NCBI RefSeq assembly: GCF_000720185.1 | Contig: NZ_JOIY01000020.1 | Coordinates: 62,001-126,000, forward strand | Direction of reading: 5' to 3' | Origin: Streptomyces sp. NRRL S-340 | GTDB taxonomy: Bacteria > Actinomycetota > Actinomycetes > Streptomycetales > Streptomycetaceae | Length of the DNA stretch: 64,000 bases | Shown: in pieces, positions 27,878 through 37,708 of the stretch | Position numbering within the stretch: the first letter of the stretch is position 1 | How the letters are laid out: each line of letters opens with the position of its first letter | Program-made: the position numbers and the translations under genes | The notes under the pieces: model-generated | Told to the model about the DNA's origin: nothing | The model's database searches: none | Seen by the model: only the letters and a program-made list of their open reading frames with translations

Positions 27878-29665
27878 TCAGCCCAGCAGGCCGCCGACCA
27901 GGCCGGGCTGGCCGGTGGAGGAGCTGCCGCCGGCGGAGCCGGAGGGCTGGGTGTCGCCGCCGGAGCCGCCCGATCCACCGCCGGAGCCCGTACCGCCGGT
28001 GGCGGAGCCGCCGGAGGCCGGTCCCGAGCTGGTGCTGGGCGCGTGCTGGGCCGGGGCGGAGTGGCGCGGCGGGATCCGGCCGCCGGTGCCCTGGGTCTGG
28101 CTGGGCGACCCGCCCGTGGCCGAGCCGCTGTCGCGGGTGGCGCCCGGCGCGGTGGCGGGGCCGCCGGTCGGGCCGCCGGCCGCGCCGTGACGGCTGGGCG
28201 AGGTGGAGGCCGACGGGGACCCGCGGTGCGCGGATCCCGTGCCCGTGCCGGACCGCTGCGGGAGCGGCGAGCCGGGCAGCTGGTTGCGCGGGGGCTCGCC
28301 GGGCCCCGGCACGACCACGTTGCCGGCGCCGCGCACCGCCCCGCCGAGCAGCGAGCCGACGAGCAGGGTGAGTCCGGTGACGACGACGGTGAGCAGCGCG
28401 CCGCGCCGCAGCACGTACCGGCGCAGGTCCCAGATGTCGGAGCGGGGTCCGAGCCGCCGCCAGGCGGAGGCCGCGAGCCGGCCGTCGACGGAGTAGACGG
28501 GGGCGCCGGCGATGACCAGCGGGGACCAGGCGGCGAGGTAGATGATGTCCGGGGCGTCGTAGACCGGGACGGTGCGCCAGCTGACGGTGACGATGAGCGC
28601 GGCCGACAGCAGTCCGCCGACCACCGCCGCGACCCGCTGCCAGCAGCCCAGGACCGTCAGGACACCGACGATGACCTGGAGGAAGGCGATGAGGAGACCG
28701 GAGCCGACCGGGTGCTGGAGGGCGAACTGGCGCAGCGGTTCGGCCACTTCCCAGGGGTGCAGTGCGGTGAGCCACTTGACCATGGAGCCGCGCTTGCCGC
28801 CGTCGAAGTAGAGCGGGTCGCACAGCTTGCCCATGCCGGCGTAGAGGGAGATGAAGCCGAGGAAGATGCGCAGCGGGAGGAGGACGACGCCGAGGTTCAT
28901 CCGGCGGCCCGGGTAGTAGGCGTGGCGGGCCGGGTCGTCGCCGTGCCGCCTGCCCCGGCGGCGCCGGGCGCCGGGGGCGGTGGCCTCGCGGGCGTCCGGG
29001 TCGTCGTCGTAGGCGTGGCCGTCGGGGTCGTCGTAGGCGTAGCCGCCGTCGCCGTGGGCCGGCCGGGGGTGGCCGTAGGGCGGGTGGCCGCCGTGCCCCC
29101 GGTCGCCGTACGCGGACTCCTCGTAGGCGCTGCCCGCGGTGCGCATCTGCGGCAGCAGCCGGGTCTCGCCGGGCTCCGGGCCGCGCTGGGCGCCGACGAC
29201 GGGGGTCTCGACGGTGCGGTCGAGGTCGTCGTAGCCGACCGGGCGGTACCCCGGGGCGGCATCGACGCGCGGGATGACCTGGGTCGCCCCGGCGTCCCCG
29301 GACGGCTCCTCGGTGTGGCCCACGCTGCCGCTGCGGACGGCCTGGAGGAGGCGGTGGGCTCCGGTGTCGTCCGGAGCGGACCGGCCGCTCCAGACGAGCG
29401 GCCGGCGGTGGGCGGCCCCGGCCCGGCCCGCCGTGCCGGCGGCGGGGACACGGACGGTGGGGTCGGTGACGCTCGGGTGCCGGGCGACCCGCGGGGACAG
29501 GGTGCGCCGCGAGGCGGCGCCCAACTGCACGCGGAAGCTCGCGTGAGTGACGATGACCTGCGCCGGATCGCTCGGCACCTTCACCATGCTCAGCGCGGGA
29601 GCGTCGTCGTATCCCGACGAGCGGTCCCCCGTGGGTGTGCGGGGTGTTCTGGTGTCCACACTCAT
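27878..29665 (-). CDS. DoxX-family membrane protein with long disordered flanks
   Basis: 595 aa. Residues 1-250 are disordered, charged and Gly/Asp/Tyr-rich. The DoxX/DoxD-like core begins near RRMNLGVVLLPLRIFLGFISLYAGMGKLCDP, with four to five helices. One more helix (GALLTVVVTGLTLLVGSLLGGAV) precedes a Ser/Gly/Thr-rich tail of about 130 residues. DoxX proteins sit in quinone-linked or thiol redox systems at the membrane, but this large version has no assigned role. The tail ends in a Gly-rich sequence, GLVGGLLG. Confidence 0.8.
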   Translation of the reverse strand: MSVDTRTPRTPTGDRSSGYDDAPALSMVKVPSDPAQVIVTHASFRVQLGAASRRTLSPRVARHPSVTDPTVRVPAAGTAGRAGAAHRRPLVWSGRSAPDDTGAHRLLQAVRSGSVGHTEEPSGDAGATQVIPRVDAAPGYRPVGYDDLDRTVETPVVGAQRGPEPGETRLLPQMRTAGSAYEESAYGDRGHGGHPPYGHPRPAHGDGGYAYDDPDGHAYDDDPDAREATAPGARRRRGRRHGDDPARHAYYPGRRMNLGVVLLPLRIFLGFISLYAGMGKLCDPLYFDGGKRGSMVKWLTALHPWEVAEPLRQFALQHPVGSGLLIAFLQVIVGVLTVLGCWQRVAAVVGGLLSAALIVTVSWRTVPVYDAPDIIYLAAWSPLVIAGAPVYSVDGRLAASAWRRLGPRSDIWDLRRYVLRRGALLTVVVTGLTLLVGSLLGGAVRGAGNVVVPGPGEPPRNQLPGSPLPQRSGTGTGSAHRGSPSASTSPSRHGAAGGPTGGPATAPGATRDSGSATGGSPSQTQGTGGRIPPRHSAPAQHAPSTSSGPASGGSATGGTGSGGGSGGSGGDTQPSGSAGGSSSTGQPGLVGGLLG

Positions 29666-29851
29666 CTAACCGAGTGGTGGGGAGTTAGGACACTGCCTTG
29701 ACCCGCCGGATCTGTCCGGGCCGCGTCAAACATGCACCGGATGGGGGGATTTACCCGGCCGGGTGTACGCGCGAACGCCTGTTCTGATGCTTCCGGGGTC
29801 CGTCACGGTGCGGGCCCCGGCCGGACGCTGCCGCCCGGCCGGGCACTGCGG

Positions 29852-30793
29852 TCAGCCGCGCCTGCGCGCCGCCTCGTAGAGGACGATCCCGGCCGCGACA
29901 CCGGCGTTCAGCGACTCCGCCCCGCCGGGCATCGGGATCCGCACCCGGAAGTCGCAGGTCTCCCCGACGAGCCGGGACAGGCCCTTGCCCTCGCTGCCGA
30001 CGACGATGACGACCGGCCCTTCCAGGGCCTCCAGTTCACCCACTTCGACCTCGCCGTCGGCGGCCAGGCCGACGACCGTGATACCCGCCTTCTGGTACGA
30101 CTCCAGGGCGCGCGTCAGGTTGGTGGCGCGGGCGACCGGCGTACGGGCGGCCGTCCCCGCGGACGTCTTCCAGGCACCGGCGGTCATGCCCGCCGCGCGC
30201 CGCTCGGGGACGACCACGCCGTGCCCGCCGAAGGCGGAGACGGAACGGACGACGGCACCGAGGTTGCGCGGGTCGGTGACCCCGTCGAGCGCGACGATCA
30301 GCGGGTCCTCGCCCGCCTCGGCGGCGGCGTCGGCCAGGTCCTCGGGGTGCGCGTACTCGTACGGCGGGACCTGGAGGACGAGGCCCTGGTGGTTGAGGCC
30401 GTTGGTCATGCGGTCCAGCTCGGGGCGCGGTGCCTCCATGAGGTTGATGCCACCGCGCTCGGCGGCGAGCTGGAGCGCCTCGCGCACCCGCTCGTCGTTG
30501 TCGATGAACTGCTGGACGTAGAGCGTGGTGGCGGGCACACCCCCGCGCAGCGCCTCGACGACCGGGTTGCGGCCGACGACCATCTCGGAGGCCGAGCGGC
30601 CGGCGCCGCGGCGCTGCGGCGGACGGCCCTGGGTGCGGCGCACCTTCGACTGGGCGGCGCGCTGCTTGGCGTGTCCCTTGCGCATCTCGGCGGGGGGCGT
30701 GGGGCCCTTGCCCTCCAGGCCGCGGCGCCGCTTGCCGCCGCTGCCGACCTGCGCGCCCTTCTTGCCGGACATGCGGCGGTTGTTAGCGGCCAT
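29852..30793 (-). CDS. rlmB: 23S rRNA 2'-O-methyltransferase, RlmB/SpoU family
   Basis: 313 aa. The N-terminal about 75 residues are basic ([15 protein letters not shown]…). The substrate-binding domain starts at [22 protein letters not shown] knot motifs are intact: [21 protein letters not shown] (motif 1), [14 protein letters not shown] (motif 2) and [23 protein letters not shown] (motif 3). It probably methylates the 23S rRNA at the RlmB site (G2251, E. coli numbering), though TsnR-like specificity cannot be excluded. It lies downstream of cysS in the same direction, a conserved actinobacterial pair. Confidence 0.92.
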   Translation of the reverse strand: MAANNRRMSGKKGAQVGSGGKRRRGLEGKGPTPPAEMRKGHAKQRAAQSKVRRTQGRPPQRRGAGRSASEMVVGRNPVVEALRGGVPATTLYVQQFIDNDERVREALQLAAERGGINLMEAPRPELDRMTNGLNHQGLVLQVPPYEYAHPEDLADAAAEAGEDPLIVALDGVTDPRNLGAVVRSVSAFGGHGVVVPERRAAGMTAGAWKTSAGTAARTPVARATNLTRALESYQKAGITVVGLAADGEVEVGELEALEGPVVIVVGSEGKGLSRLVGETCDFRVRIPMPGGAESLNAGVAAGIVLYEAARRRG

Positions 30794-30926
30794 GACCTAC
30801 CTGTCTGTTCTGTCGGGAGCGTCGGCGTACGCCTGCCGCGTACGCCTCCTGCGTCTATGAAGGTACTTCCACGAGAAGTACGTGTGTGCAGTACGTCTAT
30901 GCAGTGTGCCGCCCGGGGGTCTCGGG

Positions 30927-32327
30927 TCAGCGGGGGCCGAGGCTCCAGCGCGGGCCCTGGGGGCTGTCCTCGACGACCAGACCGGACTGGCCGAGCTGGT
31001 CGCGCAGGGCGTCCGCGGTGGCCCAGTCCTTGCGGGCGCGGGCGGCCTCGCGCTGGTCGAGGACCATCCGGACCAGGGTGTCCACCACCCCGTGCAGGTC
31101 CTCACCGCGGTCGGCGGCCTCACCCGCCCAGTGCTCGTCCAGCGGGTCCAGACCGAGGACGCCGAGCATGGCCCGCACCTCGGCGAGCCGGGCCACGGCC
31201 GCCTCCTTGTCGTCCGCCGCCAGCGCGCTGTTGCCCTGCCGGACGGTGGTGTGGACGACGGCCAGCGCCTGCGGGACGCCGAGGTCGTCGTCCATCGCCT
31301 CGGCGAAGGCGGGCGGCACCTCGGCGGAGGGCTCCACCGGCCCCGCCTTCTCCACCACGCGCTGGATGAAGCCCTCGATCCGCGCGAACGCGGACTCGGC
31401 CTCGCGCAGGGCCTCCTCGCTGTACTCGATGGTCGAGCGGTAGTGCGGGGTGCCCAGGTAATAGCGCAGGACGATCGGCCGCCACTGCCTGACCATCTCC
31501 GAGACCAGCACGGAGTTGCCGAGCGACTTCGACATCTTCTCGCCGCTCATGGTCACCCACGCGTTGTGCACCCAGTACCGGGCGAACTCGTCGCCGTAGG
31601 CCTTGGACTGGGCGATCTCGTTCTCGTGGTGCGGGAAGATCAGGTCGAGACCGCCGCCGTGGATGTCGAAGGCGTTGCCCAGGTACTTGTGCGCCATGGC
31701 CGAGCACTCCAGGTGCCAGCCCGGCCGCCCCTCGCCCCACGGCGTGGGCCAGGTCGGCTCGCCGGGCTTGGCCGCCTTCCACATCGCGAAGTCCCGCGGG
31801 TCCCGCTTGCCGGTCTCGCTGTCGGCGGCGGGCTGACGCAGGTTGTCCAGCTCCTGCCGGGACAGCTGGAGGTAGCCGGGGAAGGAGCGCACGTCGAAGT
31901 AGACGTTGCCGTCGGCGGCGTAGGCGTGCCCGCGCTCGATGAGCGTCCGCATCATCTCGATCATCTCCGGCACATGGCCGGTGGCGCGCGGCTCGTAGGT
32001 GGGCGGCAGGCAGCCGAGCGCGGTGTAACCGTCGTTGAACGCCCGCTCGTTGCCGTAGCCGATCGACCACCAGGGGCGGTGCTGCTCGTGCGACTTGGCG
32101 ATGATCTTGTCGTCGATGTCGGTGACGTTGCGGATGAACGTGACCTCGTAGCCGCGGTAGGTGAACCAGCGGCGCATGATGTCGAAGTTCAGCCCCGAGC
32201 GGATGTGCCCGATGTGCGGGGCCGCCTGCACGGTGGCACCACACAGGTAGATCGAGACACAGCCCTGCTCGAGCGGGGTGAAGTCACGGATCTGCCGGGC
32301 GCTGGTGTCGTACAGGCGAATGGTCAC
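30927..32327 (-). CDS. cysS: Cysteinyl-tRNA synthetase
   Basis: 466 aa. HIGH-type motif PHIGHIRSG and [11 protein letters not shown] (KMSKS) are present, as are zinc ligands in [15 protein letters not shown] and HHENE. Two GTG codons lie back to back (32330 and 32327). The second is preferred because a TACCCT box lies 6 nt before it and it gives the usual [16 protein letters not shown] start. Annotators often choose the first. The rlmB gene follows 133 bp downstream. Confidence 0.95.
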   Translation of the reverse strand: MTIRLYDTSARQIRDFTPLEQGCVSIYLCGATVQAAPHIGHIRSGLNFDIMRRWFTYRGYEVTFIRNVTDIDDKIIAKSHEQHRPWWSIGYGNERAFNDGYTALGCLPPTYEPRATGHVPEMIEMMRTLIERGHAYAADGNVYFDVRSFPGYLQLSRQELDNLRQPAADSETGKRDPRDFAMWKAAKPGEPTWPTPWGEGRPGWHLECSAMAHKYLGNAFDIHGGGLDLIFPHHENEIAQSKAYGDEFARYWVHNAWVTMSGEKMSKSLGNSVLVSEMVRQWRPIVLRYYLGTPHYRSTIEYSEEALREAESAFARIEGFIQRVVEKAGPVEPSAEVPPAFAEAMDDDLGVPQALAVVHTTVRQGNSALAADDKEAAVARLAEVRAMLGVLGLDPLDEHWAGEAADRGEDLHGVVDTLVRMVLDQREAARARKDWATADALRDQLGQSGLVVEDSPQGPRWSLGPR

Positions 32328-32339
32328 CACTCCAGGGTA
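32328..32339 (-). promoter_or_regulatory. Leaderless promoter -10 box (TACCCT) of cysS
   Basis: On the minus strand TACCCT (32339-32334) precedes the GTG at 32327 by 6 nt. Confidence 0.45.
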
Positions 32340-32423
32340 GTGGGCCGGGGGCAGTGCCTCACGCCCCTTCCCGCAAGCGGCGCCCCTTTCGTGACCGGCG
32401 ACGGCCGCACCGGCGCGCGGCGG

Positions 32424-32828
32424 TCACAGGACGCCGACGACCTTGCGCGCCCTGATCCGGACGACCACGCGTTCGGAGTCCTGGGCGGAGGCCGGGTTGA
32501 ACTCGGCGTACTTCTTCCCGGTGTACTTCACGGACAGCTCGTCGATGAGGTCCTGGCCGCCCTCGGTGGTCATCTCGGCGGTGCCGCGGATCTCGGCGTA
32601 CTCGTACGGCGAGGCCGGGTCCTGGACGACGACGCTGACGCGGGCGTCGCGCTCCAGGTTCTTCGTCTTGCGGCGGCCGGCGGTGGTGGAGACGAGGAGG
32701 TCGTCGCCGTCCCGCTTGACCCAGACCGGCGACAGCTGGGGGCTGCCGTCGGGCTGCACGGTGCCGACGACGACGAAGACGGGGCCGTCGAGGAGGTTCT
32801 TGAGACGGTCGGACAGTACGGCGGACAT
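32424..32828 (-). CDS. PPOX-class F420/flavin-dependent split-barrel protein
   Basis: 134 aa, the size of the actinobacterial PPOX-class F420-dependent families. Characteristic strands are GPVFVVVGTVQPDGSPQLSPVWV, LLVSTTAGRRKTKNLERDARVSVVVQDP and YEYAEIRGTAEM. It probably reduces or binds a small molecule using F420H2 or flavin; the substrate is unknown. Upstream is ispF, 100 bp away on the same strand. Confidence 0.85.
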   Translation of the reverse strand: MSAVLSDRLKNLLDGPVFVVVGTVQPDGSPQLSPVWVKRDGDDLLVSTTAGRRKTKNLERDARVSVVVQDPASPYEYAEIRGTAEMTTEGGQDLIDELSVKYTGKKYAEFNPASAQDSERVVVRIRARKVVGVL

Positions 32829-32928
32829 GGGGCACCCTCCGGGACCTCGGTCACTGGCGCTTCACGGACGGCTCAGCGAAAGCTCGTCGCCGAGCCGGCG
32901 GTGACTCTGCGGGTACCCTCGCACGCGC

Positions 32929-33441
32929 TCAGCCCACCCGCACCACGAGCGCCGTGGCCACCGCCATCAAACCCTCGTCCCGGCCCGGGAAACCGAGTCC
33001 GTCGGTGGTGGCTCCGGAGACGGACACCGGCGCGCCGGCCGCCTCGGAGAGGATCTTCTGCGCCTCCTCGCGACGCTTGCCGATCTTCGGCCGGGGGCCG
33101 ACGACCTGCACGGCCACGTTCCCGATCCGGAAGCCGGCCGCCCGTACGATCCGCGCCGCCTCCGTCAGCAGCGTGACGCCGGAGGCGCCCGACCACTCGG
33201 GCCGCCCGGTGCCGAAGTGCTGCCCGAGGTCGCCGAGGCCCGCGGCCGAGAACAGCGCGTTGCACGCGGCGTGCGCGACGACGTCCGCGTCGGAGTGCCC
33301 GGCCAGCCCGGGGCCCTGCCCCTCCCACTTCAGACCGGCGCACCACAGCTCGCGGCCGTCCTCGAAGGCGTGGATGTCGGTGCCGATGCCGACCTGGGGC
33401 AGCGGCTGCCCGGGGGTCGCGGGGGCGGTCTCAGAAGCCAT
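32929..33441 (-). CDS. ispF: 2-C-methyl-D-erythritol 2,4-cyclodiphosphate synthase
   Basis: 170 aa. The zinc-binding GIGTDIHAF and the [17 protein letters not shown] signature are intact, and [24 protein letters not shown] closes the protein. It carries out the fifth step of the MEP isoprenoid pathway. The start overlaps the ispD stop by 11 nt, so the two are coupled. Confidence 0.95.
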   Translation of the reverse strand: MASETAPATPGQPLPQVGIGTDIHAFEDGRELWCAGLKWEGQGPGLAGHSDADVVAHAACNALFSAAGLGDLGQHFGTGRPEWSGASGVTLLTEAARIVRAAGFRIGNVAVQVVGPRPKIGKRREEAQKILSEAAGAPVSVSGATTDGLGFPGRDEGLMAVATALVVRVG

Positions 33442-34195
33442 CGTTGAGCCTCCGGCGGGCCAGGACCGCTTCGGCGAGCACGAGGTCGAGCGGGCGGGTG
33501 ACCTTGAAGGCCTCCTCGTGGCCGGGCACGGCCACGACCCGCTCGCCGAGCTGTTCGACCATGCTCGCGTCGTCGGTGACGTCGTCGGTGACGGTCTCGT
33601 GGGCGCGGACCAGCGTCGCCCGGTCGAAGCCCTGCGGGGTCTGCACGGCCCGCAGCCGCGACCGGTCCGGGGTCGCCAGCACCGGCTCGGGGTCGCCCGC
33701 GGCCGCGGCCGGTTCGACCTCCTTGACGGTGTCCGCGAGCGGCAGCGCCGGTACGACGGCGGCGGCGCCCTCGCGCACGGCGTCGATCACCGCGTCCACG
33801 GTGTCCACGGGGACCAGCGGGCGCGCCGCGTCGTGCACGAGGACGATGTCGTGGCCGGGCGGCAGCGCGGCGAGCCCGAGCCTGACGGACTCCTGGCGGG
33901 ACTCGCCGCCGGGCACGACGAGGAAACGGGTCCGCTCGGGCAGCGCGTGGGAGTCCAGGAGCGAGGTGACCTCGGCGGCGCCGTCGGGCGGGGCGACCAC
34001 GATCACCAGGGCGACCGCGCGGGAGGCGGCCATGGCGCGGACCGCGTGGATGAGCATGGGCGTGCCGTTCAGCGTGCGCAGCGCCTTGGGGGCGCCGGGA
34101 CCGAGGCGCACGCCCCGGCCGGCGGCCGGGATCACGACGGCGACGGGGGTCTGAGACCGGGCCTGTGCGGGCGAGGGTCGCGATTCGTCAGACAT
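33431..34195 (-). CDS. ispD: 2-C-methyl-D-erythritol 4-phosphate cytidylyltransferase
   Basis: 254 aa. The CTP-binding loop [20 protein letters not shown], the VHDAARPLV signature and AVQTPQGF are all present. It makes CDP-ME from MEP and CTP and is co-transcribed with ispF. The first 15 residues before [10 protein letters not shown] are a non-conserved extension. carD lies upstream on the same strand, but 463 bp away. Confidence 0.94.
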   Translation of the reverse strand: MSDESRPSPAQARSQTPVAVVIPAAGRGVRLGPGAPKALRTLNGTPMLIHAVRAMAASRAVALVIVVAPPDGAAEVTSLLDSHALPERTRFLVVPGGESRQESVRLGLAALPPGHDIVLVHDAARPLVPVDTVDAVIDAVREGAAAVVPALPLADTVKEVEPAAAAGDPEPVLATPDRSRLRAVQTPQGFDRATLVRAHETVTDDVTDDASMVEQLGERVVAVPGHEEAFKVTRPLDLVLAEAVLARRRLNDGF

Positions 34196-34658
34196 CGGTT
34201 CCTGTCAGGTTTGTGTTCCGGCTCGGCGTGGGTATGGCCACACCGTGCCGGGCGCGACGCCTCGACCGGACCCTTCCGTGACCTCGGTCGAGCCGACCGC
34301 CCGGGCCTGGCACACAGTATCGGGGGATCTTCCCCCGGGGGGACCACGGCGTTCGTTTGCGCGGGCAGGACTGTGCCGCGCCGCCGTGGGTACGGGTGTC
34401 CCCGTCGGGTGCACCCGTCAGGACGCGGTTCGTCGCCGCGGCGGCGGGTGCGCGAGTGTCCGGATGTGTCTTCGGGTACGACCATGCCGCAGCACCCGGC
34501 GGCGGATTCGCGCCCTCGGATGCCGCGGCATGTCACTCACCGTGCTGAAACCGAACAGAGGCGACATGGACGTCGCGGCTGGCGCCTCGCGTCAGGATGT
34601 CGGTGTGTCCCGTACCGGTCCGTATCGGTCAGGAAGCTCCGTACCGGAAAGCCCCGCG
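34196..34658. other. 463-bp intergenic region between carD and ispD
   Basis: No convincing gene on either strand. It must carry the carD terminator and the ispD promoter. CCGTACCGG is repeated near 34610-34650 and CGTCAGGA occurs twice; no clean hairpin was seen. Confidence 0.35.
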
Positions 34659-35141
34659 TCAGGACGCGAGGACCTCGTCGAGCAGAGCCTCGGCCTTGTC
34701 CTCGTTCGTGTTCTCCGCGAGCGCCAGCTCGCTCACCAGGATCTGGCGGGCCTTGGCGAGCATGCGCTTCTCACCGGCGGAGAGTCCGCGCTCGCGCTCG
34801 CGACGCCACAGGTCACGCACGACTTCCGCGACCTTGATGACATCGCCGGAGGCGAGCTTCTCCAGGTTTGCCTTGTAGCGACGCGACCAGTTCGTGGGCT
34901 CCTCGGCGTACGGAGCGCGCAGCACCTCGAAGACCCGGTCCAGCCCGTCCTGACCGACCACATCACGCACGCCGACGAACTCCGCATTGTCCGCTGGCAC
35001 ACGTACCGTCAGGTCACCCTGGGCGACCTTCAGCACCAAGTAGGTCTTGTCCACGCCTTTGATCTGGCGAGTTTCGATAGCCTCGATCAGCGCGGCCCCG
35101 TGATGGGGATAGACCACGGTGTCGCCAACCTTGAACGTCAT
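34659..35141 (-). CDS. carD: CarD-family RNA polymerase-binding transcription factor
   Basis: 160 aa. The N-terminal RNAP-interaction domain [22 protein letters not shown] and the C-terminal helical DNA-binding domain ([32 protein letters not shown]) are both full length. The conserved Trp of the minor-groove contact region is in [12 protein letters not shown]. CarD stabilises the open complex at rRNA and other promoters and is essential in mycobacteria. GGAAGGGG lies 12 nt upstream of the ATG. Confidence 0.95.
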   Translation of the reverse strand: MTFKVGDTVVYPHHGAALIEAIETRQIKGVDKTYLVLKVAQGDLTVRVPADNAEFVGVRDVVGQDGLDRVFEVLRAPYAEEPTNWSRRYKANLEKLASGDVIKVAEVVRDLWRRERERGLSAGEKRMLAKARQILVSELALAENTNEDKAEALLDEVLAS

Positions 35142-35561
35142 GTGACAGGTACCCCTTCCGTGGCTATCCAGGGTAACACGGATACGGCGTCTTCTGAATG
35201 GCGTTTTCGCAGGTCAGGGCATATCTCGGGGCTTGACAACAGCAACCGGGACGTGCTTCGGAAGGGGCGCACGAGCCGGCGGCGGACAGGTATCCGCAGG
35301 TCGGAGGGGCTCTTCGCACAGGGTGAAACGCGTACGTTACACACATCCGGCCGTCCGTCCAAGCGGCCGAACAGACCGTTTTGTCCAGTTCCAGATGCGC
35401 GACTTCCGCTACTCCGTTCGGTGCGCCGGGACCCGGCCGGGGTGAATCCGGAATTGATCACGGCCCCCGATCGACGCCTGCCGCGGCCTGTGATCAATTT
35501 CAGCCCCCGGCGCGCATTCCGGGGCCGGAAATCCACGAAGACGACACCTGGATCCCTGCAT

Positions 35562-35655
35562 GAAGATCCGCCATGAAGATCCGGTACGGAGATCCGGCAC
35601 GTAGATCCGGTACGGAGATCTGAGGCGGAGATCCGGTTGATCCGGCGCGGCGGAC
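35562..35655. repeat. Tandem 13-14 bp units (GGAGATCCGGYAC)
   Basis: Six or seven imperfect copies: TGAAGATCCGCCA, TGAAGATCCGGTAC, GGAGATCCGGCAC, GTAGATCCGGTAC, GGAGATCTGAGGC and GGAGATCCGGTTGATCCGG. Confidence 0.75.
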
Positions 35656-35670
35656 AGTGGCTATGGCGGC

Positions 35671-35830
35671 GCGTTAGAGGGGCGTAAGACGGCGCGTAAG
35701 CCACGGCGTATGCCGGCGGGTATGCGGGCGTATGCCGACCCCTATGCCCGCCCCTATGCCCCGTGGGTCGTGACGTGTGACGCGTATGACGCGGTGTGCG
35801 TTTGGCGTGTCGTAAGGGGAGGTGTCCGGC
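35671..35830. repeat. Degenerate GCGTATGCC-type short repeats
   Basis: A run of GCGTAAG, GCGTATGCCGGCG, GGTATGCGGGCGTATGCC, CCCTATGCCCGCCCCTATGCCC and GACGCGTATGACG motifs. It is an irregular, non-coding-looking microsatellite-like tract. Confidence 0.5.
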
Positions 35831-36112
35831 GGGCGGCGCCTGTGCGAAGGGGAGGCGGCGTCACGGACCGTGCGCCGGGGGTGCCCGGCAGGGCCGGGCG
35901 GACGGCGCCCGGAGAGGCCCGGCCGAAGGCGCCGGGAACGCCCGTCGGCGGCCGCACGGGGAGCGGTGTCCGGGTGCCCGCGGGCGTCCAGGGGCGGGTC
36001 GGGTGCGAGGCCCCGGGAACGGCTCGGTAACCTAAGCCCGCTGACAGACACTTAGGGCGGCTTTATAAGGAAGTCGTCCTGTACCGCCCACGTTCAAGGA
36101 GTTGCCGCCGCC

Positions 36113-36838
36113 GTGAGCAGCAGCCTTCGACGCGGCGCCCTCGCCGCCGCCGCCATCGCGTTCTCGATCGCCTCGCTCGCCGCCTGCGGCGCCGGCAACA
36201 ACGCCCAGACGCTCGAGGTGAAGCCGGACAACGCGGCCACCACCGTCGGGGACATCGAGGTACAGAACGCGCTGATCATCACGCAGCCCGGCTTCCAGAC
36301 CAAGGGTCCGGCCGTCGTCTCGGTGACCGTCTTCAACAACGGCAGCACGCCCCAGACGCTGGACGCGGTCCGCGTCGACGGCGGCGGCACCGCGCAGATC
36401 ACCCCCGCCCAGGGCAAGGGCAAGCTGACCGTCCCGCCCCAGGGCTCCGTCATCATCGGCGGCAAGGGCAACGCCTCCGCGGCGCTGGCCGACCCCGGCC
36501 CGGTGGTCAAGGACGGCAACGCCCAGAAGATCACCTTCTCCTTCAGCAAGGCCGGTGACGTGAGCCTGCGGGCCTTCGTCGTGCCGGCCTCGAGCTACTT
36601 CGACAAGTGGGGCCCGAGCAGCATCCCGGCCGCCACGGGCGCCCCGGGCGCTCCCGGCGCCCCGAGCGCGTCCGCCACGGGCAAGCCGGGGACGTCCAAG
36701 TCCCCGAAGTCGCCCAAGACGTCGCAGAGCCCGCAGGCCCCGGCCGGCGGTACGCAGACGGGTTCGGCCTCGACCGGCGAGGCGGGCACGGGCACCGGCG
36801 CGGGCGACTCGGTGAACCAGGGCGGCTCGGCGTCGTAA
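36113..36838 (+). CDS. PCu(A)C/DUF461-like lipoprotein
   Basis: 241 aa from the GTG at 36113. The lipoprotein signal ends SLAAC (Cys25). The domain (about 45-170) resembles the PCu(A)C copper-chaperone family in VGDIEVQNALIIT and SVTVFNNGSTPQTLDAVRV. Apart from the start codon it has no Met and no His, so the copper-binding H-M-H-M set is absent. A Ser/Pro/Lys/Thr tail of about 75 residues follows. Probably an envelope protein of unknown role; its position upstream of and convergent with phoP is conserved in streptomycetes as I recall. Confidence 0.7.
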   Translation: MSSSLRRGALAAAAIAFSIASLAACGAGNNAQTLEVKPDNAATTVGDIEVQNALIITQPGFQTKGPAVVSVTVFNNGSTPQTLDAVRVDGGGTAQITPAQGKGKLTVPPQGSVIIGGKGNASAALADPGPVVKDGNAQKITFSFSKAGDVSLRAFVVPASSYFDKWGPSSIPAATGAPGAPGAPSASATGKPGTSKSPKSPKTSQSPQAPAGGTQTGSASTGEAGTGTGAGDSVNQGGSAS

Positions 36839-36923
36839 CCGATCGCCGGCCGCCTGATCGCCGGGCACCGGTCACCAGCCGCTGGTCGCCGGCCGGTGAC
36901 TCCGGCGCGGTACCGCACGGCAG

Positions 36924-36967
36924 ACGGCGAAGGGCGGCACCCCAGCGAGGGTGCCGCCCTTCGCCGT
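36924..36967. terminator. Bidirectional terminator between PCuAC-like gene and phoP
   Basis: Perfect 19-bp stem ACGGCGAAGGGCGGCACCC with complement and a 6-nt loop between convergent genes. Confidence 0.9.
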
Positions 36968-37027
36968 ACCTCCGCGGACCGCGGCGGCCGGCGCGCGGCC
37001 TGCGGATCACGGTCGACGGCGCACGGC

Positions 37028-37708
37028 TTACGGCTCGAACTTGTATCCGAGGCCGCGGACCGTCACCAGGTAGCGCGGGGCGCCCGGGTCGGGTTCGATC
37101 TTGGCGCGCAGCCGCTTGACGTGCACGTCGAGCGTCTTGGTGTCGCCCACGTAGTCGGCGCCCCAGACCCGGTCGATGAGCTGCATCCGGGTCAGCACCC
37201 GGCCGGCGTTGCGCAGCAGCATCTCCAGCAGGTCGAACTCCTTGAGCGGCAGGTCGACCTTGGTGCCGGAGACGGTGACGACGTGCCGGTCCACGTCCAT
37301 GCGGACCGGGCCGGCCTCCAGCGCCGCCGGGGTGACCTCCTCCGGCTCACCGCGCCGGCGCAGCACCGCGCGGATCCGGGCGACCAGCTCGCGGGAGGAG
37401 AAGGGCTTGGTGACGTAGTCGTCGGCCCCTATCTCCAGGCCGACCACCTTGTCGATCTCGCTGTCCTTGGCGGTCACCATGATCACCGGGACGTTGGAGC
37501 GGCCCCGCAGCTGGCGGCACACCTCCGTACCGGGCAGCCCCGGCAGCATCAGGTCGAGGAGGACGAGGTCGGCGCCGTTGCGCTCGAACTCGTCGAGTCC
37601 GTCGGGCCCGGTGGCCGCGACGGCGACCTCGAAGCCCTCCTTGCGGAGCATGTACGACAGGGCGTCGGAGAAGGACTCCTCGTCCTCGACGACGAGCACT
37701 CGGGTCAC
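37028..37708 (-). CDS. phoP: Phosphate response regulator PhoP (OmpR/PhoB family)
   Basis: 226 aa from the GTG at 37708, with GGAGG 7 nt upstream. Receiver domain: phospho-acceptor Asp52 in LVLLDLMLPG, acidic pocket VVEDEE, Lys101 in DYVTKPFS. The C-terminal winged helix includes LTRMQLIDRVWGADY and TLDVHVKRLRAKIEPDP. It activates phosphate-starvation genes and represses antibiotic production when phosphate is low. The start overlaps the phoR stop by 4 nt (GTGA). Confidence 0.96.
   Translation of the reverse strand: MTRVLVVEDEESFSDALSYMLRKEGFEVAVAATGPDGLDEFERNGADLVLLDLMLPGLPGTEVCRQLRGRSNVPVIMVTAKDSEIDKVVGLEIGADDYVTKPFSSRELVARIRAVLRRRGEPEEVTPAALEAGPVRMDVDRHVVTVSGTKVDLPLKEFDLLEMLLRNAGRVLTRMQLIDRVWGADYVGDTKTLDVHVKRLRAKIEPDPGAPRYLVTVRGLGYKFEP

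Larger units (their letters stand above)
35142..36112. other. 971-bp gene-poor region between carD and the PCuAC-like gene
   Basis: No gene with convincing codon pattern was found. The first 100 bp hold the carD promoter. 35230-35530 is less GC-rich than its surroundings and contains TTGACA at 35233. Two degenerate repeat tracts follow (about 35562-35655 and 35671-35830). GTTCAAGGAG at about 36091 is the ribosome-binding site of the lipoprotein gene. Confidence 0.45.

Noticed and set aside
35710..36030. 106-codon ORF in the carD-lipoprotein gap
   Set aside because: It is made of repeat-derived Tyr/Ala/Asp and Gly/Arg/Pro residues with no ribosome-binding site.
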